64,000 nt of DNA from Hansfordia pulvinata (GCA_006538405.1 BJKQ01000007.1:930001-994000), one strand, 5' to 3'; positions 34,601-46,814 are shown, counted from the stretch's first letter. Numbers and translations are program-made. Notes: generated by a model from the sequence alone, not told the origin.

Positions 34601-36425
34601 CTCGTATGTTCAATACTCTGCACGCAGTTCCGACATGTCTGACAGGGTCCAGCCTATGGATGGGCAGGTTCGTGGGCCGCCCCAATGTTTCCCCCAGTTC
34701 CGATGCTGTACGTACGACGGAATGAGGCTATTGGACGGTCCATCCTGCCCTGATCTGCGGGCGGAACTGAAAGCATGGTACGTGATCAATCGTTGAGGAG
34801 CTGTCTCGAGAAGCAGATCTCATCCGGGGTAGTGAGCCACTGACAGTATGCTATGCACGATGGATGCAGGTTCAAGGTATGCCGCCCAGGATCCGTCACA
34901 CAGATCTATCGCACCCTTGCGGTTCTCGAGGATCGCAGGGTTGTGGCTCAGCCCTGGGCCCGGGTAGCCCCTGGCTCGCATTCTGGAACCCCTGTCATGG
35001 GTGCGCTTTGCTGTCGCATAATCTACCTTAGGTAGCTGACAGAGGAAACCGTGACATGGATGTCTGGTGACAGCCAGGCATTAGGTAGGCTTCCCGGCGC
35101 CAATGTATTGTACTAGTGGCTCATTAGATAATTGACTAGCGAAGATGCTGTCGTCTGGAACACGCCGATCTGGTCGCGTTCCCGGATCAATCAACCATTG
35201 TATGCGACGCATGAGCGTTATCTCGAGGTATGTAGCTTCCCAGGGAACAGCCCGAGTATCACTGCCTTGGCCCTGGGGCTTGTGTTGTTGATCATCAGTG
35301 CTGACAAGTTGATAAGATCGGCACCCGTTGAATTGTCGGTCCGGTGTCTTCTGAAAAGTTGTACGGCCCAATCATCCCAGGTCGGCGGCGTTTACCAGTG
35401 TTTCTGCCTTCACAGGGTCAAAAGCAATGGTATCGAGGACAGAACGGACCAAGCCATCAGAAAAGCCATCGTTTGGCTGATTTAAGGAAGATGAGCCGAG
35501 GCAGCAATGTGGCGAGAAGACGGGGGCGAACGCGCTGCTCCCAAGTTGCCGCTGTTGCCAGCTGCGTCCAGCCTCTCGGCTCCCACGCGTGACGAATGTG
35601 CAGGCCGGCCAGCTGGTGATGCTGCTTTCAGCCCCCGAAAATAGACCATCCACCTCTCAGTCAATCAAGGTAAGCCGGCACGACCAGCCTCTTTCGGCCA
35701 ACTTTGGTTACAGATTGAAGGCGATTTCTGTCAACCTCGTTCGCCATGTTGTCCGGCACGCCTGGGTGTAGAAGAAGTCCTCGGGCTACGATGGAGAGCT
35801 CACGCGGTTGCTTGTGGCGTTCGCACTGCCGACGTGTCTTCGGCGCGACCGGCCTCGCTTTCTGGCAGCCCGCACAGCTATGCTGGGTCAAAACACTGAA
35901 AGGAGTTCCGCGCGCCTTCTTGACTTTGGCTTTTGTCCGTATCTTCAAGATGCACAGGCCCCCCAGTGCCAGGCCGTGTGGCTTCTTATCCTGCGCTGTT
36001 CGAGAAATCCCAAAGAACGGAGCCCCGAGTGCTTTCCAAGCTGACCCGTGCGACGACGGTGAGGTAATCGTTCCGCCACCTCGAAGGCCCGAGTCTCCGG
36101 GCCTTTGATCAGCTGAAGTTCGCATTGCCACAATTCAAGTTGTAGAGGCCTTGCCACGAACCCTCACTTCGCCCTGGAAGGCCATCATGGCTTCCAGCTT
36201 GCTGGGTAGTGGCGCTGATACTCTGCTCTTGGCGTCCTCAGTGCTCGTTCAGCTCCCCGCTAAATTCAGCCTTTCGGTCCTCACTGCAGGATGGATATCA
36301 ACGATCTCATCCTTGTCCCTACCTGCTGAACCCAATTCAAAGCTGTAGCCACGGGCATGTTGGGCCATCGTCCATCCCTTCCGAGATCCCGCTCTCTTCA
36401 GATCCCATACTATCAACTTGCTCCA
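28612..36425. other. Gene-poor island, 7.8 kb
   Basis: No frame in this interval has a recognisable domain or convincing codon pattern. It is not AT-rich and shows no obvious terminal repeats or transposase motifs, so it does not look like a classical RIP-mutated transposon. It is rich in short elements of the TACCTA/GTAGGTA and TACTCGTA/GTACGAGT kind, especially 31320-33720. A run of 17 A lies at 29397-29413. A weak 228-codon frame on the minus strand (32705-33391) is listed separately. The secreted-protein gene begins at its right edge. Confidence 0.5.
32705..33391 (-). CDS. Doubtful hypothetical ORF
   Basis: An uninterrupted frame of 228 codons on the minus strand begins MEKMEPTRAEPVC and ends SRALMDPGT. 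The middle part (SVPDSEVIDEGDGPSGEAE, LRAAVVALSDDLSGQGGRRV) reads somewhat like protein, but the ends do not, codon third positions are mixed and no family is recognised. It may be a relic or a chance frame within the gene-poor island. Confidence 0.15.
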   Translation of the reverse strand: MEKMEPTRAEPVCKTASRGRPPPGRRLWWARLTGPRDSKQRFRRGGCPRHPAIKGALGAERGIARCRQPGFGGTWAAQTMQHDSATAAPCVRVPERSRAEAADAASVPDSEVIDEGDGPSGEAERGGRMLRRRGVRGGLRAAVVALSDDLSGQGGRRVTAVDVLEAASMGAAGSAMWKTRDEHGELDPGTGKGTYSWRYKRYQSYRGSTCLRYCMIALRSRALMDPGT

Positions 36426-37504
36426 ATGCTGCGACACGCGACGTATCTCCTCGTGCTGGCCCTGACGGCCCTTCCAGCAACCTGCGTTCCGACAGAAAGA
36501 CTTGGGTGAGCAGAGTTGCTTGATCAATGAGCTGCAGCGCAGAAGCACAAGACTGACTTAATGTCCAGCCAGCTCACGCCGCGCGCGCCCGGGACGAGAT
36601 GGCGCGGTCAGGAGGATGCTCTGCAAGACTGCTCCACGTCAGTCAACGACGAAGACGACGACGAGAACCAGTGCGAGAGGAAGACTGAGAAGCGCGGAAC
36701 ACGCGCAACCACCTTGGATGGAGGTACGTCTACATTCCAATCGCTTTTGTACCTTCCGGTCAACGTGCACCAACCATGCACGGCAGAAGGAAGGCCTGTC
36801 AAGACCATTCTTCCGCCCGAAAGCGATGACTGCTGCTCCCGAGAACATGGTTCTGACACCGCAACACAGTTTCGAATACCTGGCACGGCAAGCTTGAACC
36901 ATATACAGTGCGAGCTGATGGCACAATCCAAATTCAGACCAGCAAAGCCGTCGAGGGCCAAGGCTTCGGCATCATGACCAAGAATCTCGGGACCGGAGTA
37001 GCCGTCGCCATGAACGGGCAGAACGGATTTGTTTTTCTGGCGCGAGTTCACCCGGTGGATGATAAAGGGGCCCAGAACGCGGCTTTGGAGGATGCGGTGG
37101 CATTTTTCCACACTCACGCCCGGTACCCGCCTGATAGGACGCATTTGATTCTTGATGTGCCGCATTGGAGAGGCGAAGAGGACAAGAGGAAGAGCCACCA
37201 CCTCAAGAAGTTGATCAACAAGCTGGGCTCTCGTCTCAAGGCGGAGGCAGAGCATGCCCAAGTCAACGTCAGGGTCTATTGGTACCGTCACTACGCCGAC
37301 TACAACACTGGGCGTACATCGATCTCCGAGAAAGGGTTTGTCGTCGCTGGCGATCAGACGATCAAGCCTTCTATCCAAGAATGGTTCTTCGCTCCTGCCC
37401 CTGTGCCAAATTCCTATGCGCACAGTTCCTCGTATAGTCACAGTTCCTCGTCTGGTCACAGTGCCTCGTATAGTTGGGTCAACCCATGGGGACAGGCGTG
37501 GTAG
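36426..37504 (+). CDS. Secreted protein of unknown function
   Basis: Three exons, 36426-36505, 36569-36723 and 36870-37504, give 289 residues with closed phases. Splice sites are GTGAGC/CCAG and GTACGT/ACAG, with CTGAC branch sites in both introns. The N-terminus MLRHATYLLVLALTALPATC is a signal peptide with likely cleavage near residue 20. A disordered acidic region (VNDEDDDENQCERKTEKRG) follows, then a folded-looking domain from about residue 80: WHGKLEPYTVRADGTIQIQ, GFGIMTKNLGTGVAVAMNG, GFVFLARVHPVDDKG, EDAVAFFHTH, HLILDVPHW and VNVRVYWYRHYADYN. The tail of about 28 residues is Ser/His/Tyr-rich with a repeating SYSHSSS pattern and ends WVNPWGQAW. No named family is recognised. Secretion is inferred from the signal peptide; an extracellular or host-facing role is possible but unproven. 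Confidence 0.72.
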
Positions 37505-38596
37505 GGTATCTGGCGCCGAGACGGAGGGTGACATGAGCCGGTTGCCGTGTTATCGAAGTGAGACGAAAAGCTTCCGGGTGTGGCTCGAACCAACCAGCCG
37601 AGCGTCCAGTTCCGGCCGAGACTGGGGGCTTGACTGTACATAACTAGTTCGAGTTGTGCTTCTGGTCCATAAGAGCCTGCTTTTTTACCAGCGCGAGGGC
37701 GATAGACGAGAACAGACCTGCCAAGTTCTGAGTGTATACCTGCCAGACAACTGACTACCTAGGCACACTAGGTAGCAATGGCGAAGGCAGGGCTGCTAGG
37801 CGTGTGGGCCGTGGGCTTCCAAAGTGGTGTCTGTAGAGTGAAGGTCGAGAGAAGACCGTGGCGAGTGTGACAAGAGCACCTAAGCGATGGACATATCCGT
37901 GGGAGCCGGCCAAAGACCGGCAACAGGTTCGGGGGATGGATATCCAATGGCCGTATCGGCAGATGCGAACGATGCCAATGCCTGTTAGAAGTACGAATAG
38001 AGCAGAAGACTTGAGCCAAAAATCGATCGAGAAAGACTCCAGACCATGTGGTGGCATAGGTGCCTTGGGCATTACCTGACCTACGAGATATGGTTACTTG
38101 AGCAGAGTACCGCAAATACGGATGGATCTATGGATGTACCTACAAGTAATTCATCCTCAAAGTAGTCAGTACTTCAGATGGGTGAGAGCAGTACCTACCG
38201 TACCTCCAGTTCTTCCTGCACAACATGGATTAGCATCACCTACATCCTCGCATACATGTAGGCACTTCATGTCTGGTACATCCAATGCTGTATCGCGAGT
38301 ACTTGTTTGTACTCATAATGGACGTTCCTGTTGAAGAAGCCGTGCAGCAGAGCACCCCGCCATGTACCCCACATCGATCCTGGCGATAAGCGATAAGCCA
38401 CGACAAGCGCCAATTTCTTTGGCGGCGACCCAAAAGTGCCCCTCTGCCCCTCGATGCCCGCCGCTCCGTCTCCGTTCGTTGGTGACAGTGTCATGCCGCG
38501 TCGTCCTCACCCTCGAGGGTTCCCCCAGCGCCGCCTGTCCGCCTGATTCCACCGCATCGCTCCGCACCGCACTGCTCCGCACGCACGCCTTCCACC
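37505..38596. other. Intergenic, 1092 bp, upstream of ADE6
   Basis: This holds the 3' flank of the secreted-protein gene and the promoter of the FGAM synthase gene. TACCTA-type elements occur near 37755-37775 and 38135-38235. The last 100 bases before 38597 are C-rich, as in fungal leaders. No specific regulatory site was recognised. Confidence 0.45.
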
Positions 38597-41500
38597 ATGC
38601 ACGAGGTCCTCGTTGGCGAGCCGTGCTTCACGGCCTCGACCCAGCACAAGCTCGCGCAGCGCATCAACGAGACCAGCCCCGCCAAGATCAAGTCCATCTC
38701 TGGCCGATGGATCTACTACGTCGCGATTGACGCCCCCGACGCCCTCGCAAAGGTCAAGCACATGCTGCAAATCGACGACCGCGCCCAGACCATCGCCCCC
38801 TCCGACCACTCCACCGCCGCCATCTACATCACCCCGCGCAGCACCGAGTCCCCCTGGAGCTCCCAGGCCACCAGCATCGCCCGCGTCTGCGGCGTCAAGA
38901 GCCTCCAGCGCATTGAGCGCGGCCGCGTCGTCCATGTCGAATTCGACGGCGCCTTCAACGGCGAAGCGGACCTTGGGTTCCGCGATGCCATCTACGACCG
39001 CATGACCGAGCTCTTCAGCCTCGAGCCCCCCAGCCTCGACGCCCTTTTCACCAGTGGCGCCCGCAACCCGCTCGTCGTCGTCGACATCTTCAACGATGAG
39101 AAGGGCCCGCTCGCCGCTCTTCAGGAGTACAACAAGACCATGGGCCTTGGCCTCGACCAGCGTGCGCCGCCGCCGTTCTCCCCCTTTCGCCGCCTGCGCT
39201 GACTGACTGCCAATGCACAGCCAACTTGGAGTACCTCGTGGCCGAGTACAAGAACCTCGGCAGGTCGCCTGTGAGGACTATCCCTTTCCAGAACCACGGT
39301 GCTAGCGGCTGACTTTGTCCCGTGCAGAATGACGTCGAGCTCTTCATGTTTGCTCAAGTCAACTCTGAGTACGCACTCCCTCCAACCCCCCTTCCACCTT
39401 GCGCCATTTGCTCACGGACCACAATACAGGCACTGCCGTCATCACGTCTTCAACGCCAGCTGGACCATTGACGGCCAACCCGAAGACCACAGCCTCTTCG
39501 GCATGATCCGCAATACTCACAAGTCGACACCCAACTTTGTAATTAGCGCCTACTCGGATAACGCAGCCGTGTAAGACCCCGCTTCGCGTCTTCGCCCCAT
39601 CCAATGACCTGACCTGGTTGCGCAGCATGTCCGGAGACGAGGGCAACTTTTGGGCCCCCGACTACAACACTGGCAGCTGGAGGTTGACCAAGGAGGTCGT
39701 CCAGCCTTTGATCAAGGTCGAGACCCACAACCATCCCACTGCCATCTCCCCCTTCCCAGGAGCCGCAACAGGAAGTGGAGGCGAGATCCGTGACGAGGGC
39801 GCAGTCGGAAGAGGCTCGTCGCCCAAAGCTGGCCTCAGTGGTTTCTGGGTGTCCGACCTTCTCATTCCCAACAAGCGCAATCCTTACGAGGTCGACATCG
39901 GAAGGCCTGCACACTACGCTTCGAGTCTTGATATCATGCTCGAGGCCCCGATAGGCTCTGCGCGATTCAACAATGTATGTGCTGTGCGGATGCATTCGCG
40001 CGAATGGGGCTAATCTCTAACGCATCACAGGAATTCGGGCGACCTGCTCTCACTGGTACTTTCAGAACCCTGCTCAGCAACACTTCGTCTGACCAATCTC
40101 CCGAATGGAGAGGGTATCACAAGCCGAGTAAGTCGACGACAAGCCACTGGTACTCGGTACATGGCGGTCCAGAGATTCGGTTCTGATCAGATTCATGCAG
40201 TTATGATTGCCGGCGGCATCGGCTCTGTCAGACCCAGCCACGCTCTGAAAGAGCCTGAGAGGGTGCTGGACGGTGCTCACGTAAGAATCTTCCTCCCCTT
40301 TGGCTCGTGAAATTCGGAGACCCGAAACCTCTGCATGAAAATATCTTCCTCTGATCATCAGAAAACTTGCTAACACAAGGCTCAGGTCATCGTGCTTGGC
40401 GGTCCTGCTATGCTGATCGGCCTTGGAGGTGGTGCTGCCAGCTCCAACATGGGAAGCGAATCCACTGCTGAGCTCGACTTTGACTCGGTCCAGAGAGGGA
40501 ACCCCGAGATGGAACGCCGTGCCCAGATGGTCATCAACACCTGTGTTGCGCTCGGCCAAGAAAGCCCCATTGCTTTCATCCACGACGTCGGTGCTGGCGG
40601 CCTTTCCAATGCGCTCCCCGGTATGTGGCAGCAACGACACGTCGGTGACCTGCAGAAGCGCTGACATGATGCAGAATTGGTCAAGGACGCCGGTTTCGGC
40701 GGAAAGTTTGAGCTTCGCCAAATTGACAGCGCTGACAGCAGCATGTCGCCTCTACAAATCTTCTGCAACGAAGCTCAGGAGCGTTATGTGCTCCTCGTCA
40801 ACCGCGATGGCTTGAACCGGTTCACTAGCAGTAAGTCGAGTCTCATCGTCAAGGGAGAGAGCCGGGGCGAAGAAGAATGGGCTAACTCATATCCCTCCGC
40901 AGTTTGCAAGAGAGAAAGGTGCAGTTTCTCTAACGTGGGGACTGTCCTCTCCAAGGATGAGCAAGGAAAGCAGAGACTGGTTCTCACGGACCGAGAGCCT
41001 ACCGTTGAGCCAGCCATCGACCCTATCAACCTTCCGATGGATGTTCTCTTTCCCCCTGGCAGGAGAATCTCCAAGAACGTGAAGCGGGTCCCCAAGAACC
41101 TGCGGCCGTTTGATCCTGTTCAGAGTCTCAAAGACCAGCACCAAGTGACCGATCTGCCACAAATGGTGTCGAAGGCCACCGAGCTTGTCTTCTCTCTGCC
41201 TTCGGTCGGATCCAAGATGTTCTTGATCACCATCGCCGATCGATCGGTCGGCGGTTTGACCACGCGCGACCAGCTCGTCGGACCATGGCAGACGCCTGTG
41301 GCAGACGTCGCTGTCACACTAGGAAGTTTCAGTCTCGATGCCAAGAACTACGGTGGTGAGGCAATGGCAATGTGGGTTCCGCGTATGGCCATACGACCGT
41401 GAGAGTGTTCTAACATTCAGCAGGGGAGAGAAGCCGACGCTTGCTCTTATCTCGGCTGCCGCCTCTTCGCGCATGGCCGTTGTTGAGAGTTTGATGAACT

Positions 41501-43740
41501 TGGGCGTAAGTGACAGTCGATGCCAGATTTCGACTTGAATCCCGGACACGTTGCTGACTGCCATGATCCAGGCGTCCGACATCAAGCCTGGTTCGATGAG
41601 GGGCGACTTGACGAGAGTCAAGCTCTCCGCCAACTGGATGGCGGCCGTGAACCACCCTGGCGAAGGTGCCGATCTTTACGACGCTGTAAAGGCCATTGGT
41701 ATGGACCTCTGCCCCAAGCTGGGCGTGTCCATCCCCGTCGGAAAGGACTCGACCTCCATGAAGGCTTCGTGGAAGGACAAAGAGACCCAAGAAGCCAAGA
41801 GTGTCACCGCGCCTGTTTCGGTGGTCATCTCTGCTTTCTCTCTCGTTGAGGACGTCCGCCGCACCTGGACACCCCAGCTTCGCCGGATTGAGGAGGTTGG
41901 CGAGACTGTTCTTCTCTACGTCGACCTTTCCCAGGGCCAGAAGAAGCTCGGCGGATCTGCTCTTGCCCAAGTCCTGGGACAAGTCGGAAACGAGTGCCCT
42001 GATGTTCGGGATGTTGACCTGCTCAAGGACTTCTTCGATGCCATGTGGCAACTGCACCAGGAGGTTCGTTTACTCACCAAACGACTTTATCTCCCTTGCA
42101 GCAAAGTCGGAGCTGACTTTTTTTTTTTTATAGGACATTGTTCTCGCTTACCACGACCGTTCCGACGGTGGTCTTCTGACCACGATTGCCGAGATGATGT
42201 TTGCCGGCCGTTGCGGAGCCGGTATCACGCTCGATGGGCTCACGGACTCTGGATCTGACGAGGACGTCTTGAGCACTCTCTTCAACGAGGAGCTCGGCGC
42301 CGTTTTCCAGGTTCGCAAGGGACACGAGACTCGCTTCAGCAGCTGCTTCGCGACCTGCGGACCGCCCCGGGGTCTGATCAGGACTATCGGATACGTGCGG
42401 CCCACTGAGAAGCAGGGACTCGTCATCAAGAACAAGGCAGACACGGTTGCCGAACTCGACAGAGCCACGATGCAGCAGTGGTGGTCTTCGACTTCTTTCG
42501 AGATGCAGAAACTCCGTGACGATCCGGCCTGTGCGCAGTCCGAGTTTGACGCGATCCTGGACTCCAAGGACCCCGGTCTGCACCAGAACTTGACCTTCGA
42601 CCCGACGGAGATCAGCCTCCCCACCATGATGACGCTCAAGAGTCTTGTTGGGAAGCCGAGAGGTAAGTTGCAGGCTATTGGCGGCATTTGATGCGCGGAC
42701 TCTAACATTGTCGAAACAGTGGCCATCCTGCGCGAGCAGGGTGTCAACGGCCACGCCGAGATGGCCTTTGCTTTCCGCGCCGCTGGATTCGACGCCGTTG
42801 ACGTCCACATGTCGGATATTTTGGACGGCTTCTCCTTGGATGGCTTCCGCGGTCTTGCTGCTTGTGGCGGATTCTCGTACGGGTGAGTGTCTACATCATT
42901 GTGGTCTTTGCCGTCTCCCGCACCGCAGAGGAGGCTGGTTTCCGTGATCCCCCCGCTTCCTAGCTTTTCTCAGCTGACAATGCCCTTGCAGTGATGTGCT
43001 TGGTGCCGGCAACGGCTGGGCCCAATCGATCTTGATGCACGAGGGCGCCCGCAAGACCTTTGAGAACTTCTTCCGGCGCCCCGACACCTTCTCCCTCGGT
43101 GTCTGCAACGGCTGCCAGATGCTCACCAGGCTCAAGGAGCTGATTCCTGGGGCCGAAAGCTGGCCCAAGTTTGGTAAGTCTCCCTTGTTTTGTAGTGATC
43201 CATCTTCCTCCTGGGTCTCGCCCTTTTGCCCCCCCTCCCCTCCTCCTCCTCTGTGCGCTGCTCCCAGCTGACAGAAGCGGCGGTGCAGTCGAGAACAAGA
43301 GCTCGCAGTTCGAGGCGCGGTACTCGATGGTCAAGATCGACGCGGCGGCGGTCGAGGACGGGAACTCGGTCTTCTTCTCGGACATGGGCGGCTCGTCGCT
43401 GCCGATTGTCGTGTCGCACGGCGAGGGGCGCGCCGAGTTCGGCACCGCGGACGGGGCGCAGCGCCTCGCGGCGGACGGGCTGGTGCCGATGCGGTACGTC
43501 GACCCGGCGGCCGGCGGCAAGCCCACGGAGCGCTACCCGGCCAACCCCAACGGCAGCCCGCTGGGCGTGGCGGGCGTGCGGTCGCGCGACGGCCGCGTCG
43601 TCGCCATGATGCCGCACCCGGAGCGCACCGTGGCCGGCGCCGTCGGGTCCTGGATGCCCGACGAGCAGCTGCGCGGCGACGCGCCCCAGTACGGCCCCTG
43701 GTTCCGCATGTTCCTCAACGCCCGCAAGTGGGTCGGTTGA
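38597..43740 (+). CDS. ADE6: Phosphoribosylformylglycinamidine synthase (FGAM synthase)
   Basis: Sixteen exons (38597-39161, 39221-39270, 39328-39368, 39430-39570, 39626-39974, 40031-40127, 40201-40280, 40386-40620, 40675-40830, 40903-41371, 41424-41505, 41572-42063, 42134-42662, 42720-42882, 42992-43173, 43268-43740) encode 1367 residues. This large-type PurL makes FGAM from FGAR, ATP and glutamine, step four of purine synthesis, in the cytosol. An N-terminal PurS-like part is followed by the linker [17 protein letters not shown], a first ATP-grasp-like AIRS half ([20 protein letters not shown]), a second half ([27 protein letters not shown]) and a C-terminal class I glutaminase with GVCNGCQM (nucleophile Cys about residue 1187) and MMPHPERT (His and Glu). 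Every junction is phase-consistent. Sixteen exons is many for this fungal group. Confidence 0.95.
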
Positions 43741-45320
43741 ACGGAACGGGTCTCAAGAGCGGGAGCACACCTGCCGGCTGAGACGGTAGAGAGTTGATTG
43801 CTGTCCTGTCCTCCTGGCACCGTTGGCTTGAACAGATCGCCACGTGGACCGAAACTCGTGAGAAAAGAAAACCTGGAAGATTTGAAAAAAGAGGCTCTGA
43901 GACGGAAGGGGCGGGAAAAGAGGCGCGGAGGCTGGAATGGTAAGCCTCGGAAGACACGGGGCGTTTAGATTGCATTTGCTCATTCAATGTTTTCCACATA
44001 TCTTCATCGTCAATAGATCGTCACTGTTATCATGTCCGAGGTCCCGGTTCTGACGATTGGGCCTCTTGACGCCAACTGGATCATCGCTCAACCTGGTCGG
44101 CAACGCTTCTTCGAAGTCAAGGGGTGTAAGAACCAGGCAGAATATCCATACAGCTCGGCAACAAACTGCTGTGACAACGCCGACTGGAACTTGGGCTGGG
44201 AAGCGTCTCCATAGGTGAGGTCCAGGTATTCTGGACGACAGCCAAGTCTCATGCTGACTAACTAGAAGAATAGAGGAATCTGGCTTTCTGTGCTCTTCCA
44301 TCACTGACAAAGCCAAATCGGGGTCTGTCACGGCCTGGCCACCGCGCCCGTCGCCCGTGTCTAAACCCGCAAGACGCCGTGTGGCAACCACACCAGCGAG
44401 TACAACGACGGCTGGCTGGCACACTCACCAGATGCGACGGCTGGGCACACTCAACGCGTACGACTGGCAGAAGCACAACCACACGACGCGTCTGCCACGA
44501 CCTTTCTCTGACATGAGCGACTCCATCGAGCATTCCAACGTGGAAGATGGGGATACCGCGATGCTGGCATGCGCGCTGCACCAGGCAACAAAGACGAACG
44601 AGAAGGAATCACAGCGCTTTCCAGACTTCCGAGATGAGATCAGGCCCAGTTGCAGCGTATGAGTCGTAACATTCCGACCTCGCGCCGGGTGGAGGGGAAC
44701 CTCGGTGGCGTTGAGTGCGAAATTTGCCTCGTAGGGCAGGCGTGCATGCTCCCGTGGGCTGAATGGCCCCTGGGAGCACCCTGATTGCCACGAATCATAA
44801 GGAGAAGGGTACTCACGATGATGAGTACGCGAAGGAGTTTTTGGAATCAGTGCGCCTCCGATTCGAGCAATGTACGAGTATCCGTACTCACTGATAGCAC
44901 CAGGGGCTGGCTGCTTATGGCAGAGGGTTCGAGACTAACAGCCAGGAGGCGAACGACGAGGGCTCGTAGGGCGGGCCCGCAGACGAAGGAAGGATTTCAG
45001 CTTGACCGTGAATGTGTGCTGTCCACCCAGAACAAGCCTGGCGCGTCAGTTGCTAAGTTAGCCCGGACATAATTAGCTAATGGAGTGGCGAAACCAGCAA
45101 CACCATGAACAGCAACAGCAACAGCGGTAACAGCGACAGGGGTCATCGTCGTCGCTGTCGGTTTGGGCGCTGGCCGTTGTTGTCGTCGTCCTCGTCGTCG
45201 TCGGCGGCGGAGGCGGCGGTGTCCCACTTCCAACGCGTTCAGTTGCCAAATTGACAGGGGTCTGATGAGAGAATCCACGCAGGCGGTTGGCCACGCGGCG
45301 AAACTCGTGGGACTCTGTTG

Positions 45321-45321
45321 C

Positions 45322-45354
<33 letters not shown>
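45321..45354. repeat. GA dinucleotide-rich run
   Basis: Nearly perfect GA microsatellite, 34 bases, interrupted once by AAAG. Confidence 0.9.
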
Positions 45355-45749
45355 GGAAGGGCAGTCAGGCTCATCAGACTCATCAGAGAGGAGTTGCGGA
45401 TACCCAACAGGCAGAAACCATCTTCTCGGCTCCTTCTTTCAGCCCCGGGCCCCTCTGCGGTGTTAAGGGGACGCTATTTACAGGACCATCTCTCGGCAAA
45501 CCCCGGCGGCAGGATGCAGTCCGCCGCAGGCAGCGCCAGGGCCAACAAGGCCGCCTCCTCACCCTCCCAGAGAATTCGGCACCGACCGAATCGGATCAGG
45601 CACGCATTTTTACGCCTCTTCGCAGAGCCCCCTCCCCCTTGGCAAAACGCTCGCTAGCAGCGGCAATTTATTGGCTGCTCGCCAAAATAGGCAGACATCT
45701 CATTCGCCGAAGCACCCCTGCCCGGCCCCAGCCCCGTCCCCAGTCCAAA

Positions 45750-45776
45750 CCCCCCCCCCCCCCTCTCTCTCTCTCT
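45750..45776. repeat. Poly-C (14) followed by CT run
   Basis: Fourteen C followed by (CT)6 in the upstream region of the small secreted protein gene. Promoter pyrimidine tracts of this kind are common in filamentous fungi. Confidence 0.85.
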
Positions 45777-46162
45777 TTCGCCACCCCTTGGGAAGCTTAA
45801 GTGATCGCGCGCAGTGGCGTTCTCGAGGGGCGCCCGAGGAGTAGGAGGGGGGACTCGAGATCATGGGACTCGTTGCCGGATCACCGGGGTTTTTTCGCCA
45901 CAAGCTGGGTCGAGTCGAGTCCAAGTCGAGTCCAGCCCGGATCGATAAAGACGGTCGTCTCCGCCGCCGCGCTCAGAGGGCACAGCAAAAGACTGACCAC
46001 GCCGCCGACGCTCCCCAGACTTTTCCCCCCGGAAGGGCCATCTAACCCATCTCTCGAAACAGCGATAAGAGACGAGACAAGAGACAAGCAGAAAAGGAAC
46101 AAGGAAAACCCCCGCAGCAAAGGGTCATCTGAATACACCGCCCGGGCCTAAAAAAAAAAGCC

Positions 46163-46533
46163 ATGCGCTTCTTCCACGCATACCAGGCCGTGGCCGTGGC
46201 CGCCGTGCTCTCCGCCTCGTCGGCGAACCCGGTACCGTCGTCGGAGCTCCTCCTCGACAGCCGCGAGCCGGCGCCCTTACTCGAATCCCTGACCGGCGGC
46301 CCCAAGGTCAAGTGGTACTTCCAGGGCGGCGATGGCAAGTGCGGGAAGAGCGACATTCAGATTGAGGACGACGCCATCGACAAGGCCATCGATAGGCAGA
46401 AGGACGGAGACAACTCGGGCAAGAAGACCAAAGACCTCATCGTCGGCCTGGACACGGCGAAAGACACCGATTGCTACAAGGTGTTAGATGAGGTAAGTCC
46501 GCGCTTCCCCTTCCAGCTGCCCAACACAGAAAA

Positions 46534-46565
<32 letters not shown>

Positions 46566-46814
46566 GTCGACCTGACAAAATAAACACAATGGAAAACCTT
46601 CCTCTTCTACGACGAGAAGCGCGGCTCGTGCGATCTGTTCCTGTTCAAGGACGACGAGTGCAAGAAGCGTGGCTTCAGAGACAAGATCCTGCAGTCCTCC
46701 ATCAACAGCCAGCACGACGAGCAGAGGCAGTGCCGCTCCCTCATCCACCCAAGCTTCCCCAAGAACTACAAGTACAAGAGCTTCCAGGTCCGAAACTGCA
46801 GGGCCTCAACCTGA
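46163..46814 (+). CDS. Small secreted six-cysteine protein
   Basis: Two exons, 46163-46492 and 46617-46814, give 175 residues. The donor is GTAAGT; the branch site CTGAC at about 46572-46576 is followed first by the AG at 46615-46616, which is taken as acceptor because the reading frame upstream of it contains a stop. The start MRFFHAYQAVAVAAVLSASSANP is a signal peptide. The mature part is charged and has six cysteines, in GKCGKS, TDCYKV, GSCDLF, DECKKR, RQCRSL and RNCRAS, an even number suited to three disulphides. Neither a transmembrane segment nor a named domain is seen. The size, cysteine content and secretion signal match the broad class of fungal small secreted proteins, some of which are effectors; that role is not shown here. 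The intron carries a GA microsatellite. Confidence 0.72.
46541..46565. repeat. GA microsatellite inside an intron
   Basis: A (GA)n run of about 25 bases within the single intron of the small secreted protein gene, upstream of its branch site. Confidence 0.85.

Larger units (their letters stand above)
43741..46162. other. Intergenic, 2.4 kb
   Basis: This lies between ADE6 and the small secreted protein gene, both on the plus strand. Frames at 44032-44214 and 44357-44662 plus are short and cannot be joined into a recognisable protein. The right part holds GA runs (45321-45354), a 14-base poly-C (45750-45763) next to a CT run, and tandem GAGTC-type repeats near 45910-45935. The last stretch before 46163 may be a long leader. 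Confidence 0.45.

Noticed and set aside
28612..36425. Transposon relic
   Set aside because: No terminal repeats, target-site duplications, DDE or RT motifs, nor the AT bias of RIP were seen.
44032..44662. Possible decayed Rieske-type oxygenase (fragments with GNHTSEYNDGWL and similar)
   Set aside because: The fragments are in different frames with stops between them, and the Cys/His ligand pairs of a Rieske centre are not present.
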